In this document: piece after piece, positions 54,256-62,174 of the stretch
Layout: every line of letters begins with the position of its first letter
Numbering within the stretch: position 1 is the first letter of the stretch
Program-made: the position numbers and the translations under genes
The notes under the pieces: model-generated
Database searches by the model: none
Seen by the model: the letters and a program-made list of their open reading frames with translations, nothing else
What the model was told of the DNA's origin: nothing
From: Parabacteroides sp. TM07-1AC
GTDB taxonomy: Bacteria; Bacteroidota; Bacteroidia; Bacteroidales; Tannerellaceae
Length of the DNA stretch: 64,000 nt
Direction: 5' to 3'
Assembly: GCF_003480915.1 (NCBI RefSeq)
Contig: NZ_QUKD01000005.1
Span: forward strand, 248,001-312,000

Positions 54256-54957
54256 TTATTTCTTCTTCAGGAAATACTGACGCTGATCCTCCGGGTAATG
54301 CTCGATGGCATAGCGGAGCGCTGTGCGGGGGAGACGGGTGGCGTACTCTTCCAGGAAGGCGGTCAGCGTCTCCCGGTCTTTCTTGCCGACCTCACGAAGC
54401 ATCCAGCCCACAGCCTTATGCATCAGGTCATGTTTATGCGACATCAGTTTTTCCGCCAATGCCAGCGTATCGGTATATTCACGGTTACGAATAAAGGTCA
54501 CTGTCGAAACCATCGCGATGCGTTGTTCCCACAGGCAATCGCTTTCCGCCAGTTCATACAACCGGGAACGGTCTTTATCCAGCAAATAAAGCCCCACCAG
54601 ATGCGGACAAGTTACATCCACCAGATCCCAGTTATTGATCCGGCGGGCATTGCCGAGGTAGAAATCGTACAGTTTCTTCCGGTCGGCTTCCGAAGCCTTT
54701 TTGAATTGCTCGACCGCGATCAAAAGGGCACAAAGGCGTGCTTCGTGATATTCGCTATCCATCAGTTTCTGCAATTCCGCCAAAGGTGTTTGCTTGTTCG
54801 CCTTTGCGATGCTGCGGGTGAGGGGAACGACCAGTCCGAGGAATACATCGCCTTCGGCATACTGTCCCGGCCCCGTTTTAAAGAAACGTTGCAGGAAAAC
54901 AGCCTTCTCCGGATTCGCCATCGAGAGAAGTTCGCTCAATACAAACTCCGCCGTCAT
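54256..54957 (-). CDS. AlkD-like DNA alkylation repair protein
   Basis: A 233-residue all-helical HEAT-repeat protein of the DNA alkylation repair (AlkC/AlkD) family, which excises alkylated purines without flipping them. Visible marks are VFLQRFFKTGPGQYAEGDVF, NARRINNWDLVDVTCPHLVG and SHKHDLMHKAVGWMLREVGK. It overlaps the dehydrogenase gene by 4 bp and abuts the TIGR02757 gene. The pairing with TIGR02757 is suggestive of nucleic-acid repair, but the enzymatic activity was not tested here. Confidence 0.9.
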   Translation of the reverse strand: MTAEFVLSELLSMANPEKAVFLQRFFKTGPGQYAEGDVFLGLVVPLTRSIAKANKQTPLAELQKLMDSEYHEARLCALLIAVEQFKKASEADRKKLYDFYLGNARRINNWDLVDVTCPHLVGLYLLDKDRSRLYELAESDCLWEQRIAMVSTVTFIRNREYTDTLALAEKLMSHKHDLMHKAVGWMLREVGKKDRETLTAFLEEYATRLPRTALRYAIEHYPEDQRQYFLKKK

Positions 54958-55916
54958 GGACGCATGACACGTGATACGGGACGGTCGCCTTCCAAAAATC
55001 CGATGACGTTATTACAAACCGTACGGGCCATGACGATACGTACATCCAGTGTCTGCGTTCCGATATGCGGGGTCAATACGACATTATCCATTTCCAATAA
55101 TTCCGGCAGCGGATAATCGCCGAATTCAAATACATCCAGACCGGCACCATGAATCGTTCCGTCCTGCAAAGCCTTCACCAGCGCCTGTTCGTCTACCAAC
55201 GGGCCGCGGGCGGTGTTAATCAGGATAGCGGACGGCTTCATCTGCTTCAACTCTTCTTCACCGATGATATGATAGGTGTCGGGGGTATAAGGAGCATTCA
55301 AAGAAACGAAATCGGATTGTGCCAAGAGTTCCTCCATAGAGGCGTAAGTCACGTTCAGTTTCGTTTCTTCATCCACATATAATTGGCGGCGATTATGGTA
55401 GATCACTTCCATGCCACAGGCGTTCGCACGTTTGGCAAGCGCCTTTCCAATGCGTCCCATACCGATAATACCCAATGTTTGTCCGGTAATATTCACACCC
55501 AGATTTTCGAGTACGCCTATTTTCATTTCCTTGCCTAAAGTGCGCAACTTACGGTCGCATTCGGTAATGCGGCGGGCGGTGTCGATCATCAGACCGAGTG
55601 CCAGGTTGGCGGTAGGGGCGGTCACCGGGTCAGGGGTATTGGCTACCGTAATACCTTTTTCCAGGCAGTAAGCCACATCGATATTATTGTAACCCACTGC
55701 ATAATTGGCCACCATTTTCAGATTGGGTGCATGGTCTATCAATTCCTTGTTTACCGGAAAGTCGAACATGGAGCATAATACATCATACTCCGGAATCATT
55801 TCGAACACTTCCTCATAGGTGAAATCTCTTCCGTCGGGAAAAGTCACATCATACTTGCTTTCCAGTTCCGTGAAGCCTTCACGGAACATGTCGTAGGTTA
55901 CTAATATCTTTGTCAT
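54954..55916 (-). CDS. D-2-hydroxyacid dehydrogenase, NAD-dependent
   Basis: A 320-residue dehydrogenase of the glyoxylate/hydroxypyruvate reductase type. The nucleotide-binding motif is GIIGMGRIGKAL near residue 150. The catalytic set is Arg in NTARGPLVDE (about 236), Glu after it and His in LTPHIGTQT (about 283). It reduces a 2-keto acid with NAD(P)H. It is first in a three-gene minus-strand operon and overlaps the AlkD-like gene by 4 bp. The substrate cannot be fixed; glyoxylate, hydroxypyruvate and D-lactate types look alike. Confidence 0.92.
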   Translation of the reverse strand: MTKILVTYDMFREGFTELESKYDVTFPDGRDFTYEEVFEMIPEYDVLCSMFDFPVNKELIDHAPNLKMVANYAVGYNNIDVAYCLEKGITVANTPDPVTAPTANLALGLMIDTARRITECDRKLRTLGKEMKIGVLENLGVNITGQTLGIIGMGRIGKALAKRANACGMEVIYHNRRQLYVDEETKLNVTYASMEELLAQSDFVSLNAPYTPDTYHIIGEEELKQMKPSAILINTARGPLVDEQALVKALQDGTIHGAGLDVFEFGDYPLPELLEMDNVVLTPHIGTQTLDVRIVMARTVCNNVIGFLEGDRPVSRVMRP

Positions 55917-55948
55917 AAGTCATTACGATTATTATTCGGGCAAAAATA

Positions 55949-55956
55949 CAAATCTA
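55949..55956 (-). promoter_or_regulatory. -7 box (TAGATTTG) for the dehydrogenase operon
   Basis: Minus-strand TAGATTTG fits TAnnTTTG, about 33 bp before the start at 55916. Another match, TATTTTTG, overlaps just downstream (55948-55941). Confidence 0.4.
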
Positions 55957-55971
55957 TCGTTAATAAATTCC

Positions 55972-55979
55972 TATTTTTG
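55972..55979 (+). promoter_or_regulatory. -7 box (TATTTTTG) for the nucleoside-recognition gene
   Basis: TATTTTTG fits TAnnTTTG and lies 21 bp before the ATG at 56001. Confidence 0.45.
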
Positions 55980-56000
55980 TGAGCATAATATTAAAACAGT

Positions 56001-57236
56001 ATGGTTCTAAACTACATTTGGATTGCTTTCTTTCTTATCGCATTCGTTGTCGCACTGGGTAAACTGATCTTTGCAGGCGATACAGTGGTATTTACCGATA
56101 TCATTAATGCCACATTCGATTCAGCCAAAAGTGGATTTGAAATATCATTAGGCTTAACAGGTATCTTGTCGCTTTGGCTAGGCATTATGAAGATCGGTGA
56201 AAAGGGAGGGGTGATTCAGTCGTTTGCCCGGTTGGCTGCTCCGGTGTTCAGCAAACTCTTTCCCGATATCCCCAAAGGCCATCCGGCAACAGGTTCTATC
56301 TTTATGAACTTCTCCGCCAACTTGCTGGGACTGGATAATGCTGCGACTCCGATGGGATTAAAAGCGATGCAGCAATTACAGGAATTCAACACGGACAAGG
56401 AATCAGCCAGCAACCCGATGATCATGTTCTTATGTATCAATGCCTCCGGACTGACACTGATCCCTATCACGATCATGATGTACAGGGCACAGCTGGGAGC
56501 GGCCAATCCATCGGATGTATTTCTGCCGATCATGTTGGCGACATTTACTTCTACATTGATAGCTATCCTGGCTGTTTGTATTAAACAGCGTATCAATATC
56601 CTTCAGAAAAACCTGCTGTTATTCTTCGGAGGAGTAGCAGCTTTTATCGGAGGGCTCGTTTGGTTATTCAACTCGCTGGAGCAGGAACAGGTATCGCTTT
56701 ATTCGACAGTCTTCGCCAATACGTTGTTGTTTACCATTATCTGCGGATTCATCGTAAGCGGCGTACGCAAAAAGATCAATGTCTACGACACTTTTATCGA
56801 AGGGGCCAAAGAGGGCTTCAAGACAGCCATAACAATCATTCCATACCTGATAGCGGTACTGGTAGCCATCGGTGTATTCCGTGCATCGGGTGCAATGGAT
56901 TTTGTGATAGGAGGTATCCGGACAGGAGTAGAGGCGGTAGGGCTGAATGCCGATTTTGTCGGCGGGTTGCCAACCATACTGATGAAGCCGTTGAGTGGTA
57001 GCGGTGCCCGTGGCATGATGCTGGATGCGATGCGAACATATGGAGCAGATTCGTTTGTCGGACGCCTTTCGTCGATCGTACAGGGTTCTGCCGATACTAC
57101 TTTTTATGTGGTGGCCCTTTATTATGGCAGTGTAGGAATCCGTAACACACGGTACACGGTACAGTGTTCTTTACTGGCTGACCTGGCGGGGGCTATTGCA
57201 GCAATAGCACTCACTTATTTATTCTTTGCCCAGTAA
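56001..57236 (+). CDS. Nucleoside-recognition (SpmA/SpmB-type) membrane protein
   Basis: A 411-residue membrane protein containing two copies of the Gate/nucleoside-recognition domain, equivalent to spore-maturation proteins SpmA and SpmB joined in one chain. Marks are SLWLGIMKIGEKGGVIQSFA and LLGLDNAATPMGLKAMQQL in the first half, and GFKTAITIIPYLIAVLV with LMKPLSGSGARGMM in the second. The name spore maturation is historical; Bacteroidales do not form spores, and the transported or sensed molecule is unknown. A 132-bp gap with a 22-bp array separates it from ybeY. Confidence 0.9.
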   Translation: MVLNYIWIAFFLIAFVVALGKLIFAGDTVVFTDIINATFDSAKSGFEISLGLTGILSLWLGIMKIGEKGGVIQSFARLAAPVFSKLFPDIPKGHPATGSIFMNFSANLLGLDNAATPMGLKAMQQLQEFNTDKESASNPMIMFLCINASGLTLIPITIMMYRAQLGAANPSDVFLPIMLATFTSTLIAILAVCIKQRINILQKNLLLFFGGVAAFIGGLVWLFNSLEQEQVSLYSTVFANTLLFTIICGFIVSGVRKKINVYDTFIEGAKEGFKTAITIIPYLIAVLVAIGVFRASGAMDFVIGGIRTGVEAVGLNADFVGGLPTILMKPLSGSGARGMMLDAMRTYGADSFVGRLSSIVQGSADTTFYVVALYYGSVGIRNTRYTVQCSLLADLAGAIAAIALTYLFFAQ

Positions 57237-57261
57237 ATTCCGTATTATCAAAATGTCACTA

Positions 57262-57327
57262 CTATACCGGGTAAATCGGATTACTAGTGCAGGTAATTGG
57301 AATTAGTATACCGGGTAATATTTTTTA
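57262..57327. repeat. Three-copy array on an exact 22-bp grid, core CCGGGTAA
   Basis: Core CCGGGTAA, or GCAGGTAA in copy 2, begins at 57267, 57289 and 57311, 22 bp apart. Each 22-bp unit ends TTA. Copies 1 and 3 contain the near-palindrome TACCGGGTA. It lies 40-105 bp before ybeY and starts 25 bp after the upstream stop. Confidence 0.8.
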
Positions 57328-57368
57328 ACAAATCATTCTGATAAAGAAACAAGATTAATAATAGCATT

Positions 57369-57803
57369 ATGGCAATATCATTTTACGCGGAAGACATCGA
57401 ACTTCCGGCTATCAAAAAGAGAGCTGTCAGCAGCTGGATCAAAGCGGTGACAGAAACATACGGGAAAAAGACAGGGGATATCAGCTATATCTTTTGTTCC
57501 GACGAAAAGATCCTGGAGGTAAACCGCCAGTATCTGCAACACGATTATTACACCGATATCATCACATTCGATTACACCAGCGGCAACAAAATATCAGGTG
57601 ACCTCTTCATCAGCCTGGATACAGTGAAAACAAATTCAGAAAAGTTCGAAACACCTTACAACGAAGAATTGCACCGCACGATCATCCACGGAATTCTTCA
57701 TCTATGCGGCATCAACGACAAAGGCCCGGGGGAGAGGGAGATCATGGAAGAAAACGAAAATAAGGCTTTGGCTATTTTGCCGGAGGAATGCCGGGAGGGG
57801 TGA
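57369..57803 (+). CDS. ybeY: Endoribonuclease YbeY
   Basis: A 144-residue YbeY, a zinc-dependent RNase for rRNA maturation. The active-site stretch is HRTIIHGILHLCGINDKGP: His107 and His111 are the first two metal ligands, and the third position of HX3HX5H is Asp117 instead of His, a substitution that I expect from other Bacteroidetes YbeY proteins. The short N-terminal domain has the DITTFDY-like motif as YTDIITFDY. A terminator hairpin covers its stop codon. Confidence 0.93.
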   Translation: MAISFYAEDIELPAIKKRAVSSWIKAVTETYGKKTGDISYIFCSDEKILEVNRQYLQHDYYTDIITFDYTSGNKISGDLFISLDTVKTNSEKFETPYNEELHRTIIHGILHLCGINDKGPGEREIMEENENKALAILPEECREG

Positions 57804-57812
57804 TCCCGGCAT
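57788..57812. terminator. Hairpin across the ybeY stop codon
   Basis: ATGCCGGGA (57788-57796) pairs perfectly with TCCCGGCAT (57804-57812), with the ybeY TGA in the loop side. It sits between convergent ybeY and higA and can serve both strands; the T run is short. Confidence 0.6.
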
Positions 57813-57814
57813 TA

Positions 57815-58159
57815 TTACAATGCCGCAGAAAACTTTCTGACACTAGCGAGTCTTTCTAAGAATGTCTTATCTGACTTTACCTTTTGCATATTGTACTCAG
57901 CCTGCATTTTAAGCAGAGGATCAGCATCAAGACCAAGAGCAGCTTCAAATAAAAGCGCATATTCTGCAGAAATAGGGCGTTTACCGTTTAATATTTCATT
58001 AAGTAATGTCGGAGAAACTCCCATCTGCTCAGCAAGTCTTTTTTGAGAGATATTACGATATTCAATTTCATCTTTTATTATACTACCCGGATGTATCGGC
58101 TCAGATGGAGTCAGATTATTAGCTATCATGTTGGAATCAATTCCTTTCAATGTTATCAT
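57815..58159 (-). CDS. higA: HigA-type antitoxin (XRE HTH)
   Basis: A 114-residue addiction-module antitoxin with a helix-turn-helix of the HigA/VapA family (NISQKRLAEQMGVSPTLLNE). It neutralises the upstream toxin and probably represses the pair. Its start is 9 bp after the toxin stop; an inner ATG at 58129 is another possible start. Order is toxin first, then antitoxin, as in higBA. The name higA is by family resemblance. Confidence 0.88.
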   Translation of the reverse strand: MITLKGIDSNMIANNLTPSEPIHPGSIIKDEIEYRNISQKRLAEQMGVSPTLLNEILNGKRPISAEYALLFEAALGLDADPLLKMQAEYNMQKVKSDKTFLERLASVRKFSAAL

Positions 58160-58168
58160 TACTACTAT

Positions 58169-58486
58169 TCATTTATAATGGTTTGACAAATCAAGTATAT
58201 TACAAACAATCACAATTGGTTCTTCAGAAGATTCATTCACCGTAAATTCTATCCGGTATTTGTTGTTCACCCTTATAGACGAAATACCTTTTTTATCACC
58301 TTTCAGTATTTCATAATTCAATGAATTGTATTTTACTAAAGAGTTAATATCCGGTACACTTTTCATCAATTGTATACATCTTTGATAGCGCTTTACAATG
58401 TCAGGTTGATATCGATGATTTTTATCTTCCGCTCTACCTATCTCGTACAGTTCCCGCAAATATGTTTCTTCAAATGTAACAACCAT
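58169..58486 (-). CDS. higB: HigB-like RelE/ParE-fold toxin
   Basis: A 105-residue small basic protein of the RelE/HigB toxin superfamily (SLNYEILKGDKKGISSIRVN, then YRIEFTVNESSEEPIVI). Such toxins are ribosome-dependent mRNA nucleases. It precedes the antitoxin by 9 bp in one transcript. The pair sits between ybeY and the kinase gene and is probably a recent, mobile insertion; no flanking repeats were found. Confidence 0.88.
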   Translation of the reverse strand: MVVTFEETYLRELYEIGRAEDKNHRYQPDIVKRYQRCIQLMKSVPDINSLVKYNSLNYEILKGDKKGISSIRVNNKYRIEFTVNESSEEPIVIVCNILDLSNHYK

Positions 58487-58505
58487 ATTGTCCTCGTATA
58501 ATATG

Positions 58506-58513
58506 CAAATATA
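58506..58513 (-). promoter_or_regulatory. -7 box (TATATTTG) of higBA
   Basis: Minus-strand TATATTTG fits TAnnTTTG and ends 19 bp before the higB start at 58486. Confidence 0.45.
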
Positions 58514-58645
58514 GTACTTTTATACTGATTCACAAAAAAGTGAATTTCATTTCTTTGTTATCGGAACAGTTAAGATAAACCAATCCTGATACTCACCCGT
58601 AACTGCCATTTACTCATTTCCCGCCCAAACAGGAGTCTTTCTCTC

Positions 58646-58653
58646 TACATTTG
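58646..58653 (+). promoter_or_regulatory. -7 box (TACATTTG) of the LytS/LytTR operon
   Basis: TACATTTG fits TAnnTTTG. Its last three bases are the TTG that keeps the reading frame open to 58651, so translation must start later, at ATG 58690. Confidence 0.5.
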
Positions 58654-58689
58654 GTCTGTAATCTAATTTTTCATCTTAAATTTACAGAT

Positions 58690-61305
58690 ATGAAAGTAAG
58701 GCTCTTATTTTTATTCGTATGTCTGGCATGGAACGGATGGGCGGAATCATTCACTCCTTATAGTCGCGATTCTCTTAAAAAAGGGGATTGGTTCACTTTT
58801 GAGTGTGTTCATTATTATCCTTATGTGGCGCCGGGAATCCAGGAAGAGATTCCCTGGAGGGCAGAGAATATCCGAAGGGTCATTGTCCGGGCAACAGTGA
58901 CAGATAGATCAGATAAATCCATTTCTATCGATTATACGCTGGATAACCTGTATGATTGTCACAATGATAAAGAGAAACAGGGATTTTATTATTTCGACAA
59001 TCGTTACCAGCAGGATTTCGGTTTTAAAGACAGTACCTCTGACAAACAGATTCTACATGTCACATACGATCGGAAGAGTGGAAAAGCACTCACTTTCGAC
59101 AGAACGAACTCACTCTACTCCTATTCGAAAACGTATATTCCTTTCGGAGTAAGACAAGAGGGATTATCAGCCAATACGGATGTATCTGTTCAGGATTCTT
59201 TAAATCTGGACAAGCTTGTCACCTCGACAGCCAACGATCTTCTGACCGGATGGAGTGAGGGCCTACCTAACTTTCCGACACCGAATACACGAATTATCGA
59301 AGCCTCCTTCCCTCTTCCTCCAAATACGGAATTTACCTGCTGCAATTTAGATCTCGACACATCCGGAGATTCAACCGTTCATAAAAAAATATTTATCCCC
59401 TACCCGACAGAATACAAAGTCGGAGCACAAAAAACGCTACTACTAACTCCCGGAGATTCCATTGTTCAGGACAAAAAACTATATATAGATACACATCGCA
59501 TCCGTTACGAAGGACGAGGAAACGAGCAAAACAACTTCCAATATGGCTATCGACGGTTCGCCAATCTCTATGAGTCTGACATATATGCTTTTAACCTCAG
59601 CCAACCCGACCAGCTGGAAAAAGCCTTCCAGTCCCGTAATGCTCTTTTTCAAACTGTCTTAGAGAAAGATTTTGGAAAGATGGATCCCTATTGGCGAAAG
59701 GTATTCGAACGCTCGGAACAGTATCTCAAAGGAGCTATTATCCTACAACGCTATATGTATTACACCGACAAAGAGGCCTGGCATAAAAGCGGTTTGCTCA
59801 ACTGGCAAGCCCCCCACTTTGCATCGGTCAATCCACTTATCGATTATGCATACAACCTGAAAAAACCGGATGCTGCAAATTATGACTATTTTCTGTATGA
59901 GTATACTATCTATAAAAAACAGGAACTCAAGTCGGATAATCTGCGTCTAAACAAACAGAAAGAATTAACCCCACAGGAAGACTATCTATTAACTAAACAA
60001 ATCCTTTCCGGTTATCCAAAATATCAAGTAAACAAAGTTAATCTAAAGGCTTTAATGGGTGAAAAAATGCTATCCGAATTAGAAGCGGATTACAACGATT
60101 TTATCAGTTCCTGCCCGGATACCAGCCTGACAAACGATCTAAAAAAGACATACAACAAGCTGTTACCTTTTGAAGCCGGAAAGAATATTAAAGAAACCAG
60201 TCTGATTATAACCGACAGCCTGCACCTGGCGAAAGGAAACGACCGGAAATACATCCTGTTACAACTATTGACATGGGATGGTCTTCCCGCCAATATTCTC
60301 CAAAACGCACTCGACTTGAAACAGCGTATTGAAGCGGAAGGACTAACTTCCACCATACAACTCGAACTATACTCAAATTTCTCCTCTCATAATGCGGAGA
60401 AGGTAAAGCCATACAAAGCTATACCCAGCCAGCAAGCACAAGATTTAAAGTCTAAGGGTATCTACCCACTCACCATTCTGATGCGCGAAGACGGAACTAT
60501 TCTCTATCGGAGACTTTGGGATTTTGACATAGACACAATCATTGATTTAGTAAAAAAAGACCTGAGCAGAGAAGACAAATCCTTCAACGATTTCATAAAA
60601 GGATTCAAAGAAGGTGTCATAGGTGCGCTTTTACTCGCTGCGATCATCGGTCTTATTTACTATTTCCGAACCAAAAACAAACAAAAGCAGGAGCTTAACC
60701 GCCGCCGTATCCGTGAACTCGAACTCCGTGCGATCCGTTCCCAGATGAATCCGCATTTCATCTTTAACGCACTCAGTTCGATCCAGAATCTGATCAATCG
60801 CTCCGCCAATCAGGAGGCGAATAAGTATCTGATCGACTTCTCCCGCTTACTGCGGAAGGTACTGGCCACATCCGAAAAGAAGCTTGTTCCCCTCTCCGAC
60901 GAAATCGAACAGCTACAGTTATATTTGAAACTCGAACAACTTCGTTTCCCCTTCTCCTACTCCCTGACAGTAGACGAAAACATCCAGCCGGATACGATCG
61001 AGATACCGGGAATGCTGATACAACCTTTCGTTGAAAATGCAGTTAAACACGGAATCGCCCCGCGTGGTACCGGAGAGATTACAATTCGATTATCTTTGCA
61101 AAACCAGTTGTTGATAATCGACATTACCGACGATGGCCCCGGACTGAAAACAAAAGAGAACGGAGGTTTCGGTATCCGTGCCGTCACCAACGAGTTCGAA
61201 ATATTAAAGACTTTGTACAATACGGAAATCGGTGTTACAATCGAAAACAGGCAGGAAAAAGAAGTCGTCTCCGGTTGCCATGTCCGGTTATCCATTCCTT
61301 TATAA
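58690..61305 (+). CDS. LytS-type sensor histidine kinase with large exported sensor region
   Basis: About 871 residues. After a signal peptide (LLFLFVCLAWNGWAES) comes a ~620-residue exported region of unknown structure. Its last part (ILLQLLTWDGLPANIL, then YPLTILMREDGTILYRR) resembles a thioredoxin/TlpA fold in which the CxxC motif has been lost. One membrane helix at about 635-653 (GVIGALLLAAIIGLIYYF) leads to the cytoplasmic His_kinase/HATPase part with His689 in RSQMNPHFIFNAL and the N box PFVENAVKHGI. It is 8 bp before the LytTR response regulator, its obvious partner. ATG 58690 is chosen because an upstream TTG lies in the promoter. Confidence 0.9.
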   Translation: MKVRLLFLFVCLAWNGWAESFTPYSRDSLKKGDWFTFECVHYYPYVAPGIQEEIPWRAENIRRVIVRATVTDRSDKSISIDYTLDNLYDCHNDKEKQGFYYFDNRYQQDFGFKDSTSDKQILHVTYDRKSGKALTFDRTNSLYSYSKTYIPFGVRQEGLSANTDVSVQDSLNLDKLVTSTANDLLTGWSEGLPNFPTPNTRIIEASFPLPPNTEFTCCNLDLDTSGDSTVHKKIFIPYPTEYKVGAQKTLLLTPGDSIVQDKKLYIDTHRIRYEGRGNEQNNFQYGYRRFANLYESDIYAFNLSQPDQLEKAFQSRNALFQTVLEKDFGKMDPYWRKVFERSEQYLKGAIILQRYMYYTDKEAWHKSGLLNWQAPHFASVNPLIDYAYNLKKPDAANYDYFLYEYTIYKKQELKSDNLRLNKQKELTPQEDYLLTKQILSGYPKYQVNKVNLKALMGEKMLSELEADYNDFISSCPDTSLTNDLKKTYNKLLPFEAGKNIKETSLIITDSLHLAKGNDRKYILLQLLTWDGLPANILQNALDLKQRIEAEGLTSTIQLELYSNFSSHNAEKVKPYKAIPSQQAQDLKSKGIYPLTILMREDGTILYRRLWDFDIDTIIDLVKKDLSREDKSFNDFIKGFKEGVIGALLLAAIIGLIYYFRTKNKQKQELNRRRIRELELRAIRSQMNPHFIFNALSSIQNLINRSANQEANKYLIDFSRLLRKVLATSEKKLVPLSDEIEQLQLYLKLEQLRFPFSYSLTVDENIQPDTIEIPGMLIQPFVENAVKHGIAPRGTGEITIRLSLQNQLLIIDITDDGPGLKTKENGGFGIRAVTNEFEILKTLYNTEIGVTIENRQEKEVVSGCHVRLSIPL

Positions 61306-61313
61306 CACAAAAT

Positions 61314-62069
61314 ATGAATACGAAAATAACCGCAACAATTGTAGATGACGAGCAAGGTAACCGAGAGAACCTGCTCCGTATGATCGGGACCTATTGCCCG
61401 CAGATCAGTATATCGGCCATCTGCAGTTCCGTTACGGAAGCTCGTACCGTCCTACCCGAAGCAAAACCGGATATCCTCTTTTTGGATATCCGGCTGGGTG
61501 ACGATACCGGTTTTTCCCTTCTGGAAAGTCTTCCGGATATTCCTTTCGAGGTGATCTTTGTAACCGCCTACGACAGCTATGCGATCCAGGCAATCCGTTT
61601 CAGTGCACTCGACTATCTATTGAAACCGATCGACCCGGAAGAGCTAACACATGCCGTAGACAAAGCCATCCAGGTAGTCTTGCGAAAACAGGAAAACAAA
61701 CGGATGCAGAACCTCCTGCAGAACACACGGGCGATAGACAAACAAAAGAAAATAGCACTGTCTGTCGCCGATAAGATAGAGTTTGTAGAGATCGGCTCCA
61801 TCATCCGTTGCGAATCGGAGAGCAACTATACGACTTTCTATCTAAAGACAGGTGAGAAACTGGTTGTCTCCAAAACATTAAAAGAATTCGACGAGCTATT
61901 AACCCCTTATCATTTCCTGCGCGTACACCAATCGCATCTGATCAACCTGGATGAGATCAAAAGTTTCATCAAAAGCGACGGAGGATATATCCGCATGAAA
62001 GACGGATCATCCATCCCTATCTCCCGGCAACGGCGAAACTACGTGATGGATGTTTTAAAGGAATTATAA
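61314..62069 (+). CDS. LytTR-family response regulator
   Basis: A 251-residue response regulator. The receiver domain has the acidic pair VDDEQG at the N-terminus and the phosphorylated Asp58 in LFLDIRLG. The C-terminal LytTR domain (about 150-251, IIRCESESNYTTFYL, then FLRVHQSHLINLDEIK) binds DNA through beta-strands. It is the partner of the adjacent kinase, starting 8 bp after it. The frame is open further upstream, to 61275, but ATG 61314 fits the kinase end and the receiver domain. Targets are unknown. Confidence 0.95.
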   Translation: MNTKITATIVDDEQGNRENLLRMIGTYCPQISISAICSSVTEARTVLPEAKPDILFLDIRLGDDTGFSLLESLPDIPFEVIFVTAYDSYAIQAIRFSALDYLLKPIDPEELTHAVDKAIQVVLRKQENKRMQNLLQNTRAIDKQKKIALSVADKIEFVEIGSIIRCESESNYTTFYLKTGEKLVVSKTLKEFDELLTPYHFLRVHQSHLINLDEIKSFIKSDGGYIRMKDGSSIPISRQRRNYVMDVLKEL

Positions 62070-62140
62070 CCGAAACCTTTAACGAAACAAAGCATAAGCA
62101 AAATATCCTTTGGGATGATGACTAAAAGGCGGAGTATGAC

Positions 62141-62165
62141 TATCTTTGCAGAAGAAACAAAGATA
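62141..62165. promoter_or_regulatory. mnmG promoter box with perfect inverted copy
   Basis: TATCTTTG (62141-62148) fits TAnnTTTG; its exact reverse complement CAAAGATA follows at 62158-62165. The 8-bp inverted repeat with 9-bp spacer lies 9 bp before the mnmG ATG and would put a box on both strands or form a short leader hairpin. Confidence 0.5.
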
Positions 62166-62174
62166 ATTACGACA

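Noticed and set aside
53692..55116. 474-codon plus-strand open frame
   Set aside because: It lies antisense to three well-supported minus-strand genes (TIGR02757, AlkD-like, dehydrogenase) and has no recognisable domain.
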